Shown here: piece after piece, positions 23,518 through 33,286 of the stretch
Numbering within the stretch: position 1 is the first letter of the stretch
How the letters are laid out: each line of letters begins with the position of its first letter
Source: Adenophora triphylla var. japonica
Taxonomy: Eukaryota; Streptophyta; Magnoliopsida; Asterales; Campanulaceae
Length of the DNA: 64,000 nt
Reading direction: 5' to 3'
Assembly (NCBI GenBank): GCA_022495995.1
Contig: JAFEMH010001246.1
Location: forward strand, 434,001 to 498,000
Position numbers and translations under genes: made by a program
The notes under the pieces: model-generated
What the model saw: the letters and a program-made list of their open reading frames with translations, nothing else
What the model was told of the DNA's origin: nothing
The model's database searches: none

Positions 23518-24138
23518 CTTGGTGACTTCCAAGGTTCAAGAGGTCCAAGAATTTTCACAACACACACATTTTGTTGGTTTCTCTCCTTGAAAGAATCCTA
23601 CAAAATCACCCTAAAAACTCACCTCATAGTTTGTTTGTCAACCTTGTTGATAAACAAACATCAAGCTCCAAGTCAAGGATCGAGGCGAAGCTCTGTCCGT
23701 GTCAAGAGTCGATTCTAAACTTGAGTCGAAACTCTGCCCAAATCACCTCACGCAAGGTAACCCCTAAATCCCTTTCTAATTGATTGTTAGAGTGGTATAA
23801 GTCCATAGAATCTAGGATCGGCCTAGAGCCTCTCCAAATCATGGAGACGGTCTCGAAGCAATCGATCCTACATTCCGTTTAACCCCGTTAAATGGACCTT
23901 TGTTTATAATATTTAAAATCCTTTTTCTTTTCTTTTGAAAACCTCTCTTTTCTTTAGCAAGACCGATCTCCAGATTGGGTGAAATGGATGCTCCTTGACC
24001 TACCCATTTCATAACCTAAGCCCCGAGCCCAAATCTCTTTTTCAAAATGATTTTCCTATTTTCTCCAATCGAATAATATAGGTGGCGACTCAAAAACGAA
24101 AAAGATAAAAATCCATCTTTTTCCTCACAACGCTACAG

Positions 24139-24156
24139 TGGCGACTCCGCTGGGGA
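24139..24156 (+). other. Primer-binding site of Tat A
   Basis: TGGCGACTCCGCTGGGGA follows the LTR. Sequences of this form are the primer-binding site of Tat/Ogre-type elements, thought to use an arginine tRNA. Confidence 0.8.
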
Positions 24157-24251
24157 CTTAAAATTAAGAGGCTTAAACTTGCGTCAAAATTTAAAGAGAG
24201 GTTTTCAAAATTTTTGTAAATTCGAATTTGTTGCTCTCAGATGAGGCATAT

Positions 24252-24285
24252 CTCGCGGCGAGGTATCATATCTCGCGCGAGATAT
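24252..24285. repeat. Palindrome pair, Tat A leader
   Basis: CTCGC-G-GCGAG (24252-24262) and ATATCTCGCGCGAGATAT (24268-24285, perfect 18-mer). Related degenerate units CTCGCGCGGG lie at 25248-25257 and 25267-25276, just before gag. Confidence 0.88.
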
Positions 24286-24568
24286 TGCTTTGGCAATCTG
24301 GTTGTTTTCTGGTTTCTCCCGTTTGTCTCATAGTCCAAGACGAGAGCCGAACATGCAAGGGGGATCCTGCATTCATTATCTCGCAGAGTTCCCGCATCTT
24401 AAGGCCTCCCTTAAGGTGTAGAACTCGAACCTTCGTTTCCTTTAAATAATTGATTATTATTTATAAACTGCGTGCGATTGGGTTTTATTTAATTAAAGTC
24501 CGGTCCATTGGGGATTCGGGAGTTGTAAATTGAATTATTTATCTCTCTTTCTCTCTCTTTATGTGGAA

Positions 24569-24608
24569 CTACGATGGCCTGAGTCTTCCTAATTTGGAAG
24601 AAACGTAG
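24569..24608 (+). ncRNA. Predicted stem-loop, Tat A leader
   Basis: Outer stem CTACG/CGTAG and inner stem TCTTCC/GGAAGA surround GGCCTGAG on the 5' side. The equivalent at 30988-31037 keeps the shape with different paired bases. This is a structural element in the retroelement RNA, not a free-standing gene. Confidence 0.6.
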
Positions 24609-25409
24609 GCAACCACTTGGTGCGGCCACTATCTCTGTTTTCCTTTTGATTTTTCAAAAAAAACTCTCTATTTTACTCTATCACCTAGATTGACTATCAC
24701 ACACGCGCACTCATATTATAACCGTCATTGCACCGCATACCCTCTATAAACCCAGGACCCACACTAAGGACGGATGACGGTAACCACCTAGTCGCCGGTC
24801 TCTCCGAAGTTGGACAATCCCACTCCGCGTATTCAATCCACTTAGATTGTCATATCGCGGGAGCCTAGCCTTCCACTCCCCGCATCGCCACATTCTCATG
24901 TAGATTGACCTTTTTAGGATCACTCCGTGACCGGTCGGTTTTGACTCGATAATCTTTTCTTGTTTTTGACCAAAACAAAGCCATGCAAAATTGACAATAA
25001 AGAAGGATTCGGAAAAGTCCCTTCGAAAAAAGTCCCTTCGGAATGACCCTTTTGGATGTCCCTTTGAAAAAAAATACATATATGTATAATCCTTCGAAAA
25101 ACGATCTTACATGGCTTTGTTTTACAAAAATCGGATTGATTGCTTAGTCGTTAAGTTCTGATAAAGGCCTTAGAAACCCCTCAAAACGGACTTTCCGTTC
25201 CGACCAAAAATTAGGTCTAAATAAAAATCGACTTTCCGTGTGGTTATCTCGCGCGGGACAACATATCTCGCGCGGGATAATGCTTCTGTTTGCTGAATTT
25301 GAGCCTGAGCCATTTTGAGCCTGCTTCCGACTCGTTGGGGCTAGATCCTGATATCTGCATCTCTTCTGTCAGTTTTCCGAAGCTACTCAACTCCAAGACT
25401 CCCAACACA

Positions 25410-26223
25410 ATGTCTACCGGAAAGCACGTCATGACCAAGGAATGCCTTGAACAACACACTTTGCAAGACTTGACCAAGGCCCTTGTCGCTGAAATGGAGC
25501 ATGTTGAGGGTTGGAGAGAAGCCTTTGATTTACCTTCTACCCGCATTGCTAGGGATTTCCGAAAGATGGAGAGTGACTCCGACAAAGGCGATCGTCCGTG
25601 CAAGAGGAGCTAAGTGACATCAAAACCCAACTTGCCAAAGCCCCGCAAAGCAAATTAACGACAATGACTCGTGGCATCACATAGAAGAATCCATCCAGGC
25701 TGAAAAGACAAAGATGCTGATTGAAGAGCTTGAGGAAGTCAAGAGTGAACTCGAGACCATGACCCAAAAGTGCATCAACCTTGAAGCCCACATTGAAGAT
25801 GACATTGATGAGAGGGTCAAGTTTTTCCTCAATACTCTCTACCGTGACCTCAAAGAGCAAATGGAGGAAGAATACCAGTCTCGCCACAACGTCTTCGTGC
25901 AACACTACGAGAACCACATTCGAGACCTCCACAATCAAATGGCTAAGCGAAGGAAAGGTAGAGTCTTCTCCGACATTGGAAACATCACTCTCGGTCATCT
26001 CTTCAGAAGCCTTCACAAGGATGGAAAGATGAAACCAATGGAAGGCTACCAACCTAAGAGGGAAGGTCGATCTCCACACCTCTATTGCTTCTACCATCAA
26101 TGCTATGGCCATCACACCAATGATTGTTTCAACTCAAGAATGCAAATTCAAGACTTGATTGACAACGACGCCATCGTAGTTTGCCCAAGTGGTGGAATAG
26201 TTTGGATGAGTTCAAACAAATGA
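25410..26223 (+). pseudogene. Tat A Gag remnant
   Basis: The start codon at 25410 (MSTGKHVMTKECLEQHTLQ) opens a frame to 25613; after a frame break it continues 25714-26223. The second part is a Glu-rich coiled coil (LIEELEEVKSELETM), then RVFSDIGNITLGHLF and a zinc-knuckle-like end, YCFYHQCYGHHTNDCF, followed by QIQDLIDNDAI. That C-H-C pattern is the Tat/Athila version of the nucleocapsid knuckle. The classical capsid domain between (ALRWY-type motif) is absent, so this Gag seems internally deleted as well as frameshifted. Confidence 0.75.
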
Positions 26224-26448
26224 GGAGTCTCTTTTTCTTTCAGTTATTTACTTTTAGTTGCAAAAGAAACGGTTAGTAGTCTAGTTTAGCTTAGTCGGGT
26301 ACTACTTGCCTAAAGACTTCATTTGTGGGCAAGAGTATCAAGTCCGTTTTTCAATAATAGTTAGTCAGTATTTCCCTTTTCAATTCTGATTAATTCTTTG
26401 AGATTGAGAAAGAAAGCACCGTGAATGTCATAGAAACTTGCAACGAAA
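26224..26448 (+). other. Gag-pol spacer, Tat A
   Basis: No readable domain. A protease would be expected between here and 27211, but no DTG/DNGS-type active site was found. Confidence 0.5.
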
Positions 26449-26796
26449 ATGACTACTCCAAGGCACTTTGGTTTTCCTAAGCCTTCCTGCCTGGAGAATG
26501 ATGCTAGCAAAAGGGTACTTTCTCGGATCGGGCTTGGAAAGCACTTACAAGGGATAACGGAACCACCACCGGTCCCCCAGCCTCACACAAAGCATGACCT
26601 AGGATACATCATCTCCATCCACGATGAAGATGAAGAAGAAGAGTGGGGCTTCACTCAAATCAAGTGGGAAGGAACCACCTACAAAGGCCGCGACGACCTA
26701 AAGCCCAAGAATGGCAACCTCAAGCCATATCGAAAGACACTCAATGGCTACTTTGTTCGAGAAGGGGAAAGTATTCCCTACTTTATCTTTTCGTAA
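26449..26796 (+). pseudogene. Tat A G-patch-like region
   Basis: The frame reads SRIGLGKHLQGITEPPPVPQ then HDLGYI, resembling the glycine-rich patch that follows the protease in Tat elements, then an acidic run DEDEEEEWGF and a basic tail. In retroelements this patch is thought to bind nucleic acid. The protease domain that normally precedes it is missing. Confidence 0.6.
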
Positions 26797-27210
26797 CCAT
26801 GGATCGACGATAAAGGAAAGCGCCAACCGGGCTTTGAAATCTTTAGCGATCGCGATGCTTCTCCAAGTGAAACGATCCGTCCCACTAATCCCTAATGATT
26901 TGTGGGTCACGAAGACAGTAAATGACAAGTGAATGGGACTTTGTGTTGGGAGAAGACATGCCGCGACAGCCTCCAAGACCTCGTACCGGTTAGAAGACAA
27001 CCAGATCCATGCAATATCCAAGGGGGACGCTCCAACTACCGACTACACAAGACTCGATACGTAAATGTGATGAGCCAATTCTAAACCGGCACGTCACCGG
27101 AGGACCAGCTTGTTGATGAAGACTTCATGATCAAAGAGCTTGGTTGCACTCCCCATCCCCGCAGAAGATAGGCCCCGTAGCTTTTACATTAGAAGCGTGC
27201 TCCACCTCCG
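26797..27210 (+). other. Broken pre-RT spacer, Tat A
   Basis: Short pieces resemble the Tat region between G-patch and RT, but in three frames with stops. Confidence 0.4.
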
Positions 27211-28418
27211 ATGAACTCACTCAAGAGGAAATCGAGGCAAATGGCCGAACATGTATTCCCTTACTTCCTTAATGAAAACTTTGATCTTTCCGAGTACCCC
27301 GAGATTGCTAACATCGTGAATGATGAATTAACTAATAATAATCAATATAACGAACACGTTAATAATGAATCATACGATGAGATAGATCAAGAAAACGAAC
27401 GAATCTTAAAAGAATTAGCTAAGCAAGTAGGTCGTTGTGGAAAGAATGGCCCCGTTGACGACGAGGAAATGCAAACGGTTAATCTTGGGACAACGGAAGA
27501 CCCCAGAGAAACAAAGATCGGCAAAGCCTTCTTCAAGGGGGAAGACAGAGAAACCTTGACACGCCTCCTCGTAGAATATGTCGACGTCTTCGCTTGGTCC
27601 TACAAAGATATGCCTGGGTTGAATCGCCGCTTGTAGAGCACAAGATACCACCGCTACCCAACGCCAAGCCGCCAAGCGTAAACTACGCAGAATCAAGCCT
27701 AATGGTCAATGCAAGTGAAAGAGGAAATCATGAAGCTCTTGAATGTAGGGTTCATCAAAGTGATTGAATATCCGGAATGGTTAGCAAACACAAGGTACAA
27801 GTAGCCAAGTCGAACGGGAAAATACGAGTCTCGTGTTGATTTCAGAGACTTGAACAAGGCATCCCCTAAAGATGACTTCCCGCTACCGAACATAGACATG
27901 TTGGTCGATGCCACACCGCATACGAAGTCCGCTCATTCGTCGACGGTTTCGCAGGTATAACCAAATCCTCATGGCAGAGGAAGATCAACACAAAACAAAG
28001 ATTCACCACGCCTGGGAACGTTCGCTACACGGCCATGCCATTTGGTCTCAAGAACGCTGGGGCTACATACCAAAGAGCAGTCACGACACTATTCCATGAC
28101 ATGATCCACAAAGAAATAGAGGTATATGTGGACGACATGATTATTCACTCAAAAGGGACAAGATGGTCAACACTTCGTAGATCTCGTAAAATTCTTCAAT
28201 CGACCGAGACAAAGACAAGATGAGGCTCGACCCCGCCAAATGCTCATTTGGAGTGGTCAAAGGGAAAGTCTTAGGGTACATGGTCACAGAGCGTGGCATA
28301 GAAGCGCATCCCGCCAAGATAAAAGCCATTACGTACATGCCTCCACCCGCAACACGTAAAGAAGTAAAGGGATTCATGGGCAAGCTTCAATATATCGCCG
28401 ATTCATCAATCAACTGAC
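27211..28418 (+). pseudogene. Tat A reverse transcriptase
   Basis: The frame at 27211-27636 holds the linker and RT N-terminus (LLVEYVDVFAWSYKDMPGLN). Frameshifts follow near 27636 and 27900. RT motifs: FRDLNKASPKDDFPLPNID (27840-27897), YTAMPFGLKNAGATYQRAV (28023-28080) and the catalytic YVDDM at 28125-28139. The next frame reads DPAKCSFGVVKGKVLGYMV, then PPPATRKEVKGFMGKLQY to 28400. The catalytic motif is intact but the gene is in at least five pieces. Confidence 0.88.
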
Positions 28419-28422
28419 TACG

Positions 28423-28800
28423 ATGTGCGATCCTATCTTCAAGTTACTTAAGAAAAACGCACCTCAAGAATGGACCGAAGAATGTCAAGAAGCATTCGAG
28501 GAAGTTAAGCGCTACTTGACTTCCCCACCTATTCTGGTTCCACCGCACAAGGAGAAGCCCTTGAAGTTATACCTCACGGTTACAGACAACGCATTAGGGG
28601 CTATGCTCGCTCAAGAACAACCCGGCCTCCCACACAGAGAATGCCATCTATTTCGTCAGCCGCAGATTCCAAGGCAGCGAAATCAACTACTCTCCACTCG
28701 ACAAATCCTGTGCTGCTCTTGTTTGGGTATCACAAAGGCTAAAGCACTATATGGAAGCCTTCCCGGTCCGCCTCATTGCAAAAATGGATCCACTGAAATA
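28423..28800 (+). pseudogene. Tat A first RNase H
   Basis: DPIFKLLKKNAPQEWTEECQ then EEVKRYLTSPPILVPPHKEK, followed by LYLTVTDNALGAMLAQE, where TDNA replaces the usual SDxA. The frame breaks at about 28640 and the rest (CAALVWVSQRLKHY-like) is in another frame. Confidence 0.8.
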
Positions 28801-28959
28801 TATCCTAGACAAATCAAATTTGTCTTCGAGACCGGCCAAATGGTACTTCATGCTCGCGGATATGACATCACTTACGTCACTCGAAATCCGTGGGGAGTGT
28901 ATTCGCAGATCGCTTGGCCGAATTTCCTTGCGACGAAGTGAAGGGGAAGACCCGCGATT

Positions 28960-29225
28960 CCCCGATGAGGACATCATGAGTATAGAAGAAGAAAATAAGT
29001 GGCAATTATTTTTCGATGGCGCAGCCAACATGAGAGGGTTCGGCATTGGAATGTTATTAGTAGACCCTAACGACATCTACACTCCACCGGCAATACGTCT
29101 TGACTTTGACGCCACCAACAACACCACGTATCACGAGGCTTGCATAGCGGGACTTGAGGCAGCTCTAGAACGCAACGTGACCGAACTCGAGGTATTCGGG
29201 ATTCCCAATTGATCATCAATCGACA
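28960..29225 (+). pseudogene. Tat A second (archaeal-type) RNase H
   Basis: WQLFFDGAANMRGFGIGMLL has the first catalytic Asp (FFDGA) and HEACIAGLEAALER the catalytic Glu, though an expected A-A-E-Y before it is altered to T-T-Y-H. A second RNase H between the first and integrase marks the Tat branch. The frame is shifted at about 29210. Confidence 0.88.
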
Positions 29226-30765
29226 TTGAAGAAGTGGAGGGTCCAAGATCCAACCCTTCAAAGATACAATGCCCATCTCCAAGAGTTGGTGCAACAATTC
29301 CAAGATGTCTCATTCCACTACCTCCCCGCAGACAAAAATCGGTTTGCGGACGCATTGGCCACACTTGCCTCATTGGTCGAAATCCCTAAAGGAAAAGCAA
29401 TCAAACCCTTCAAAATAACACGACGCGCAACTCCCGCATACCGCGCCGTTATAGATCTCCACGACCGCAAAGACAAATGGTTATCCGAATGTGCCACTAT
29501 TGGGAACTCCGAAGAGAAACCATGGTACCATGACATTTGGCATTTCATCCTAGATGGAACCATCCCACCCGAGACAGACCCGAAGACTCGTATCGCCCTT
29601 AAGAGGTTGGCCGCTAATTACGTCATCACCGCCGGCCGCCTATTCAAGAAACATTCCCAAGGGAACCTCCTCAGCCACCGAGGAAGAGGCCCAAGAAATA
29701 ATGGACCATGTTCATCGTGGCATATGTGGAACCCACATGAGCGGAAATATGCTCGCCAAAAAGATCATCGTACAAGGGTACTTTTGGCCGACCATGGAAG
29801 CCGACCGTACCAAAATGGTCAAGAAGTGCCACAAGTGTCGATACACGCCAATCTTCGCATGCACCGCCTTCCTTGCACCCTATGACTTCTCCTTGGCCGT
29901 TCTCTACATGGGGGATAGACGTGATTGGAAAGGTCACACCCATAGGAGCCAACGGACATCGCTTCGTCCTAGTAGCCATCGACTACTTCACTAAGTGGGC
30001 CGAGGCCGCCTCCTACAAAGTTTTGAATGCCGTAAAGGTTGCAGAGTTCATCAAGCACAACATCATCTCGCCGGTATGGGGTTCCGCAAGAGATGATATC
30101 CGATAATGGGTCCCACTTCGAGAAGGAAACCGATCGCCTACTAACCGAATACAAAATCACAAGGCACAAGTCGTCTCCTTACGTGCCTCAAACAAACGGA
30201 GCAGCTTGAAGCCGCGAACAAAACAATCGAGACTATCATCGAAAAATGGCAAGCCACCGGAAAAGATTGGCCCGACAAGCTACCATTCGCACTATGGGGA
30301 TACCGCACTTCGGTCCGAACAGCCTACAGAGAGACTCCCTACGCCCTCACATTCGGAATGGAGGCTGTCTTACCGATAGAATTGTAAATACCATCACTAC
30401 GGGTTCTCCTAGAAAACCAAGTGAACGAGGTCGACCGGCTAGGAAGCAGATACGAAGAGTTGGCCCTGTTGGACGAAAGAAGGTTGAAAGCAAATAACAT
30501 ACTCAAGCTTACCAAAGAAGAATGGCAAGAGCTTTCAACAAAAAGGTCAAGACGAGGAACATCGTAGTAGGTGACCCGGGTTCTCCGTGAGCACCGTCCC
30601 GGACCTTTCAACCCGCTAGGCAAGTGGGGACCAAGATGGATAGGACCCTACATTGTGAAGAAGATATTCTCCGGGGAGCCCTTCACTCGGTAGACTTAGA
30701 CGGAGATCAACTACCGAAGCCGGTCAACATGGACAAGCTCAAGAAGTACTTCGCGTGACTTGCCC
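29226..30765 (+). pseudogene. Tat A integrase remnant
   Basis: The zinc-binding part lies at 29690-29840, with VHRGICGTHMSGNMLAKKII and WPTMEADRTKMVKKCHKC. The core begins FSTWGIDVIGKVTPIGANGH and reads LVAIDYFTKWAEAASYKVL (29890-30030), where the Asp of AIDYF is catalytic. Later pieces in other frames read SDNGSHFE-like near 30102, the second Asp, and GYRTSVRTAYRETPYAL-like near 30300. The C-terminus ends KPVNMDKLKKYFA near 30757. Stops and shifts are frequent. Confidence 0.85.
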
Positions 30766-31234
30766 TCCTCAAAAGGAATCGCTCGCTAGGTTGAAAATCC
30801 CGAAAAGGACGGCCTAGGCAAAAATTAGAGCTAGCACAAGAAAAGAAGCCCGCTAGATTGAAAACCCGAAAGGGCGATCTAGGCAAAAGAAAGGGTGTGC
30901 ATATATATAAAAAAAAAAAGGAGGCTTATCTCGCGCGAGATTACCCCTCGGCACGGAGCCGTATTTTGTCCTTTTCTCAAAAATGAACTACGTTAGACCT
31001 GAGCCTCTTATTTAATTGCCGTAAAAGAGGAACGTAGGCAAATTTCTTCAGGTTCGGTCTAATCAAATAAATAAATCTACTTTTGTCCTTTATTAATCGA
31101 ATGCATTTTCATTAATGACAAAAGGGAAATCCTAACCACAACGACTAATTTGCTAAGCTAACAATCTCGAAAAAAATACTAATAAAAGTAAAACAATTGA
31201 TCTATCAAAGCAATCTCTTGGTACTCCTAAAGAT
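30766..31234 (+). other. Tat A post-pol region
   Basis: Non-coding. It holds two similar phrases CCCGCTAGATTGAAAA / TCGCTAGGTTGAAAA, a perfect palindrome ATCTCGCGCGAGAT (30928-30941) and the second stem-loop (30988-31037). Confidence 0.7.
30988..31037 (+). ncRNA. Predicted stem-loop, second copy
   Basis: Outer stem CTACGTT/AACGTAG, inner stem CCTCTT/AAGAGG, ACCTGAG on the 5' side. The flanks GGAACTACG... and ...ACGTAGGCAA match the leader copy at 24569-24608. Confidence 0.6.
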
Positions 31235-32776
31235 CTAGCCTTTCATTGACTTGGTAGGCCGGCGGACATGATCTCCACCGTCGTCGTGATCCTCCTTGCG
31301 CTTTGAGCCCCGCAAAGCAGAGCATCCCTCGAGGCGATCAAAAACAAAGTCAAGACGATCAAAAACAGATCCTGAGAGCCTATTGAAGACATGGGGCCTA
31401 TCTAAAGCTTGCGTCTTTCCAGGCATCCCCTTGCTTTACCTCTCGTACCAATCCCCATCGAGAAAATCCTGAGTTGGATCGCCGCACATTAGCAGGATCG
31501 ATCGAGCCTCGCTCCTTCGCAAAATACTGCTAGCTACAAAAGAATCTCCTAGCAGTGAAAGCCGCAGATCATCAATCTTCTCTGCACTAGGATGACCGGT
31601 ATGAAGGAACCAATCCAAGTACTTATCAGATAAGAAGATACTTGCATTAAAAGTCCGCAGGTTCGACCAGCGATCCCGACTAGTTCCTTCACCCCATGCT
31701 TGAGCTAGCGCCTGCGCAAACTCTACACCAATATAAGACACTTCACGAGAAGCTCCTTCGAAAAGATAAGTGTCCCCGCCGACCGAGCCGACGGAGCACC
31801 CGCTGGGGAAATAAAAGGAGGAATCACGCAAACCCTAAGAACAACCCCGTCAAAACCCTTGGTATTGGCAACATACTTGTTCAACCTCCAATAAGGTGGA
31901 CACCAAAGAATGTCGGTTTCGGTCTTCGCAATCAACTCAGGCCCATTCATCCACCGAAAGATCCTTGATCAATAACTTTCGCGTATGATATGTGAAAGGG
32001 GAATATTCCAATGGGGGACCCACCAACTTGAGATGCTCCCTAAGCCAAATGGTCAACGTAAGAGGACTCCTTGAGTCATGACACCGGTCCTATGCACTCG
32101 TCAAGACCATGCAGGTCTCACCCAAGATTAGCGGAATAATGTTCCTAGAACGTTTTCTAGCCTCGCAGAACAATTTCCACAAGTTGGGAGTCAACCAAGC
32201 CGTCCCTACATGTAAATAGAACATCTCCGAAAAGAAAAAGAGCCGTAAAGTTCCGTTTATAGACATGAAAAGCGTCATCATCCGAATCACCGCCGAAGCG
32301 TCCCGAAAAGAAGAGCAATCAACCCACTTGCGGTGAACCAACTCATAGCAAGTATCAAGGGGGATCCCTAACAATTCATTCAAAGCTTCCGAATGATTCC
32401 TATTGTACTTAGGAACAGCAATCTCACTACCAAAGGCATATCCAAGATAATGGCAAATTCCTCCACAAAGAGGCACCATCTCATTCAAAGAAAAATTGAA
32501 AAGATGAATAGAGGGATCCCAAAATCGAGCAAAGACTCGCAAGAGATTCCAATCCGATTGGAGGTTCTTCAAGGTGAAAAGGATTCTGAATCCGAATTCT
32601 GCAATAAACTTATTGCGAGATCGGTTGCGAAACGACCTCACAAAATCCCTTGATGCTTGCTTGAAAGATGCAATCACTTCAGATGACAGGGAAAAATCAT
32701 CGACAATCATGGACGTTGGGGCAATCTCCTTGGAAGCCATGGATCGTAGGGTTGAAGAAGAAGACAAGAGTTTCAC
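31235..32776 (-). pseudogene. Plant mobile domain (PMD) gene 1, antisense in Tat A
   Basis: The main frame runs 32776-32090; a start at 32740 (MASKEIAPTS) fits a TATA box at 32841-32847. It reads DWNLLRVFARFWDPSIHLFN, FSLNEMVPLCGGICHYLG, and LGIPLDTCYELVHRKWVDC, a layout found in plant mobile domain / aminotransferase-like proteins. Downstream pieces in shifted frames read TDILWCPPYWRLNKYVANTK (31720-31950) and LGDSFVASSILRRSEARSIL (31436-31831). A basic tail (GSKRKEDHDDGGDHVRRPTK, 31235-31426) may be a separate exon. At least two frameshifts make it a probable pseudogene. PMD proteins occur in plant nuclear silencing factors of the MAIN/MAIL group and in transposable elements. Its promoter carries the same palindromes as the Tat A LTR. 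Confidence 0.7.
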
Positions 32777-32840
32777 CCTAACAAGATATCTCTAGAGTTT
32801 GTAAGGCTAGAATGAGGTATCTGGCCGGACTACAGGGGGA

Positions 32841-32847
32841 TTTTATA
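32841..32847 (-). promoter_or_regulatory. TATA box of PMD gene 1
   Basis: The minus strand reads TATAAAA about 95 bases upstream of the likely start codon at 32740. Confidence 0.6.
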
Positions 32848-32901
32848 GGGAAAACTGACAAAGTCCTGTTCGAAAAAGGAAGAGATTTCTGCCTGTATAG
32901 C

Positions 32902-32937
32902 GTGTCTCGTGCGAGACACCTTATCTCGCACGAGATA
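32902..32937. repeat. Paired palindromes, PMD1 promoter
   Basis: GTGTCTCG-TG-CGAGACAC (32902-32919) and TATCTCG-CA-CGAGATA (32922-32937) begin 54 bases upstream of the TATA box. Outer arm bases differ between the two but pair in each. Confidence 0.88.
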
Positions 32938-33286
32938 TCCCTATGGCAAAATAGCAACAGTTCTGCTCAAATAACAATCTAGCCCCGACTTGACAAAGCA
33001 AGTCTCGAAAAACCTGTGTGTACAGTTCATAACATGCAGTAAAAACACCAAGATGAGGGCTCAAAATTGTGGCCTAGCGGCCATTCCATTCCATTTCCAA
33101 AAAACATGGAAAGTCGAGAAAGTTAATTAATTAACTAATTAGACCTAGGGTTAGGGACTAAGGAAAACCATTGTTTGTGCTACCTACTTGTTCCTAACAG
33201 GTACCAAAAGAAAAGAAAAATTGTCTGGGCCCACCAGGCCAATATGTACAAATCATCAGAAATCAGATAAGGAGAAAAGGAGGGGA
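32938..33286. other. Spacer between PMD genes
   Basis: No gene seen. Likely PMD1 upstream and PMD2 3' flank. Confidence 0.5.

Larger units (their letters stand above)
23144..24137 (+). repeat. Tat A 5' LTR
   Basis: It begins TGTAGACACC and ends GCTACA just before the primer-binding site, 994 bases. It contains the palindrome pair at 23327-23359 and TATAAATA at 23510. No protein-coding frame is convincing. Confidence 0.88.
24157..25409 (+). other. Tat A leader, non-coding
   Basis: 1.25 kb without a credible frame. It contains palindrome pairs at 24252-24285 and 25245-25280, and a stem-loop at 24569-24608 that recurs after pol. Confidence 0.75.
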
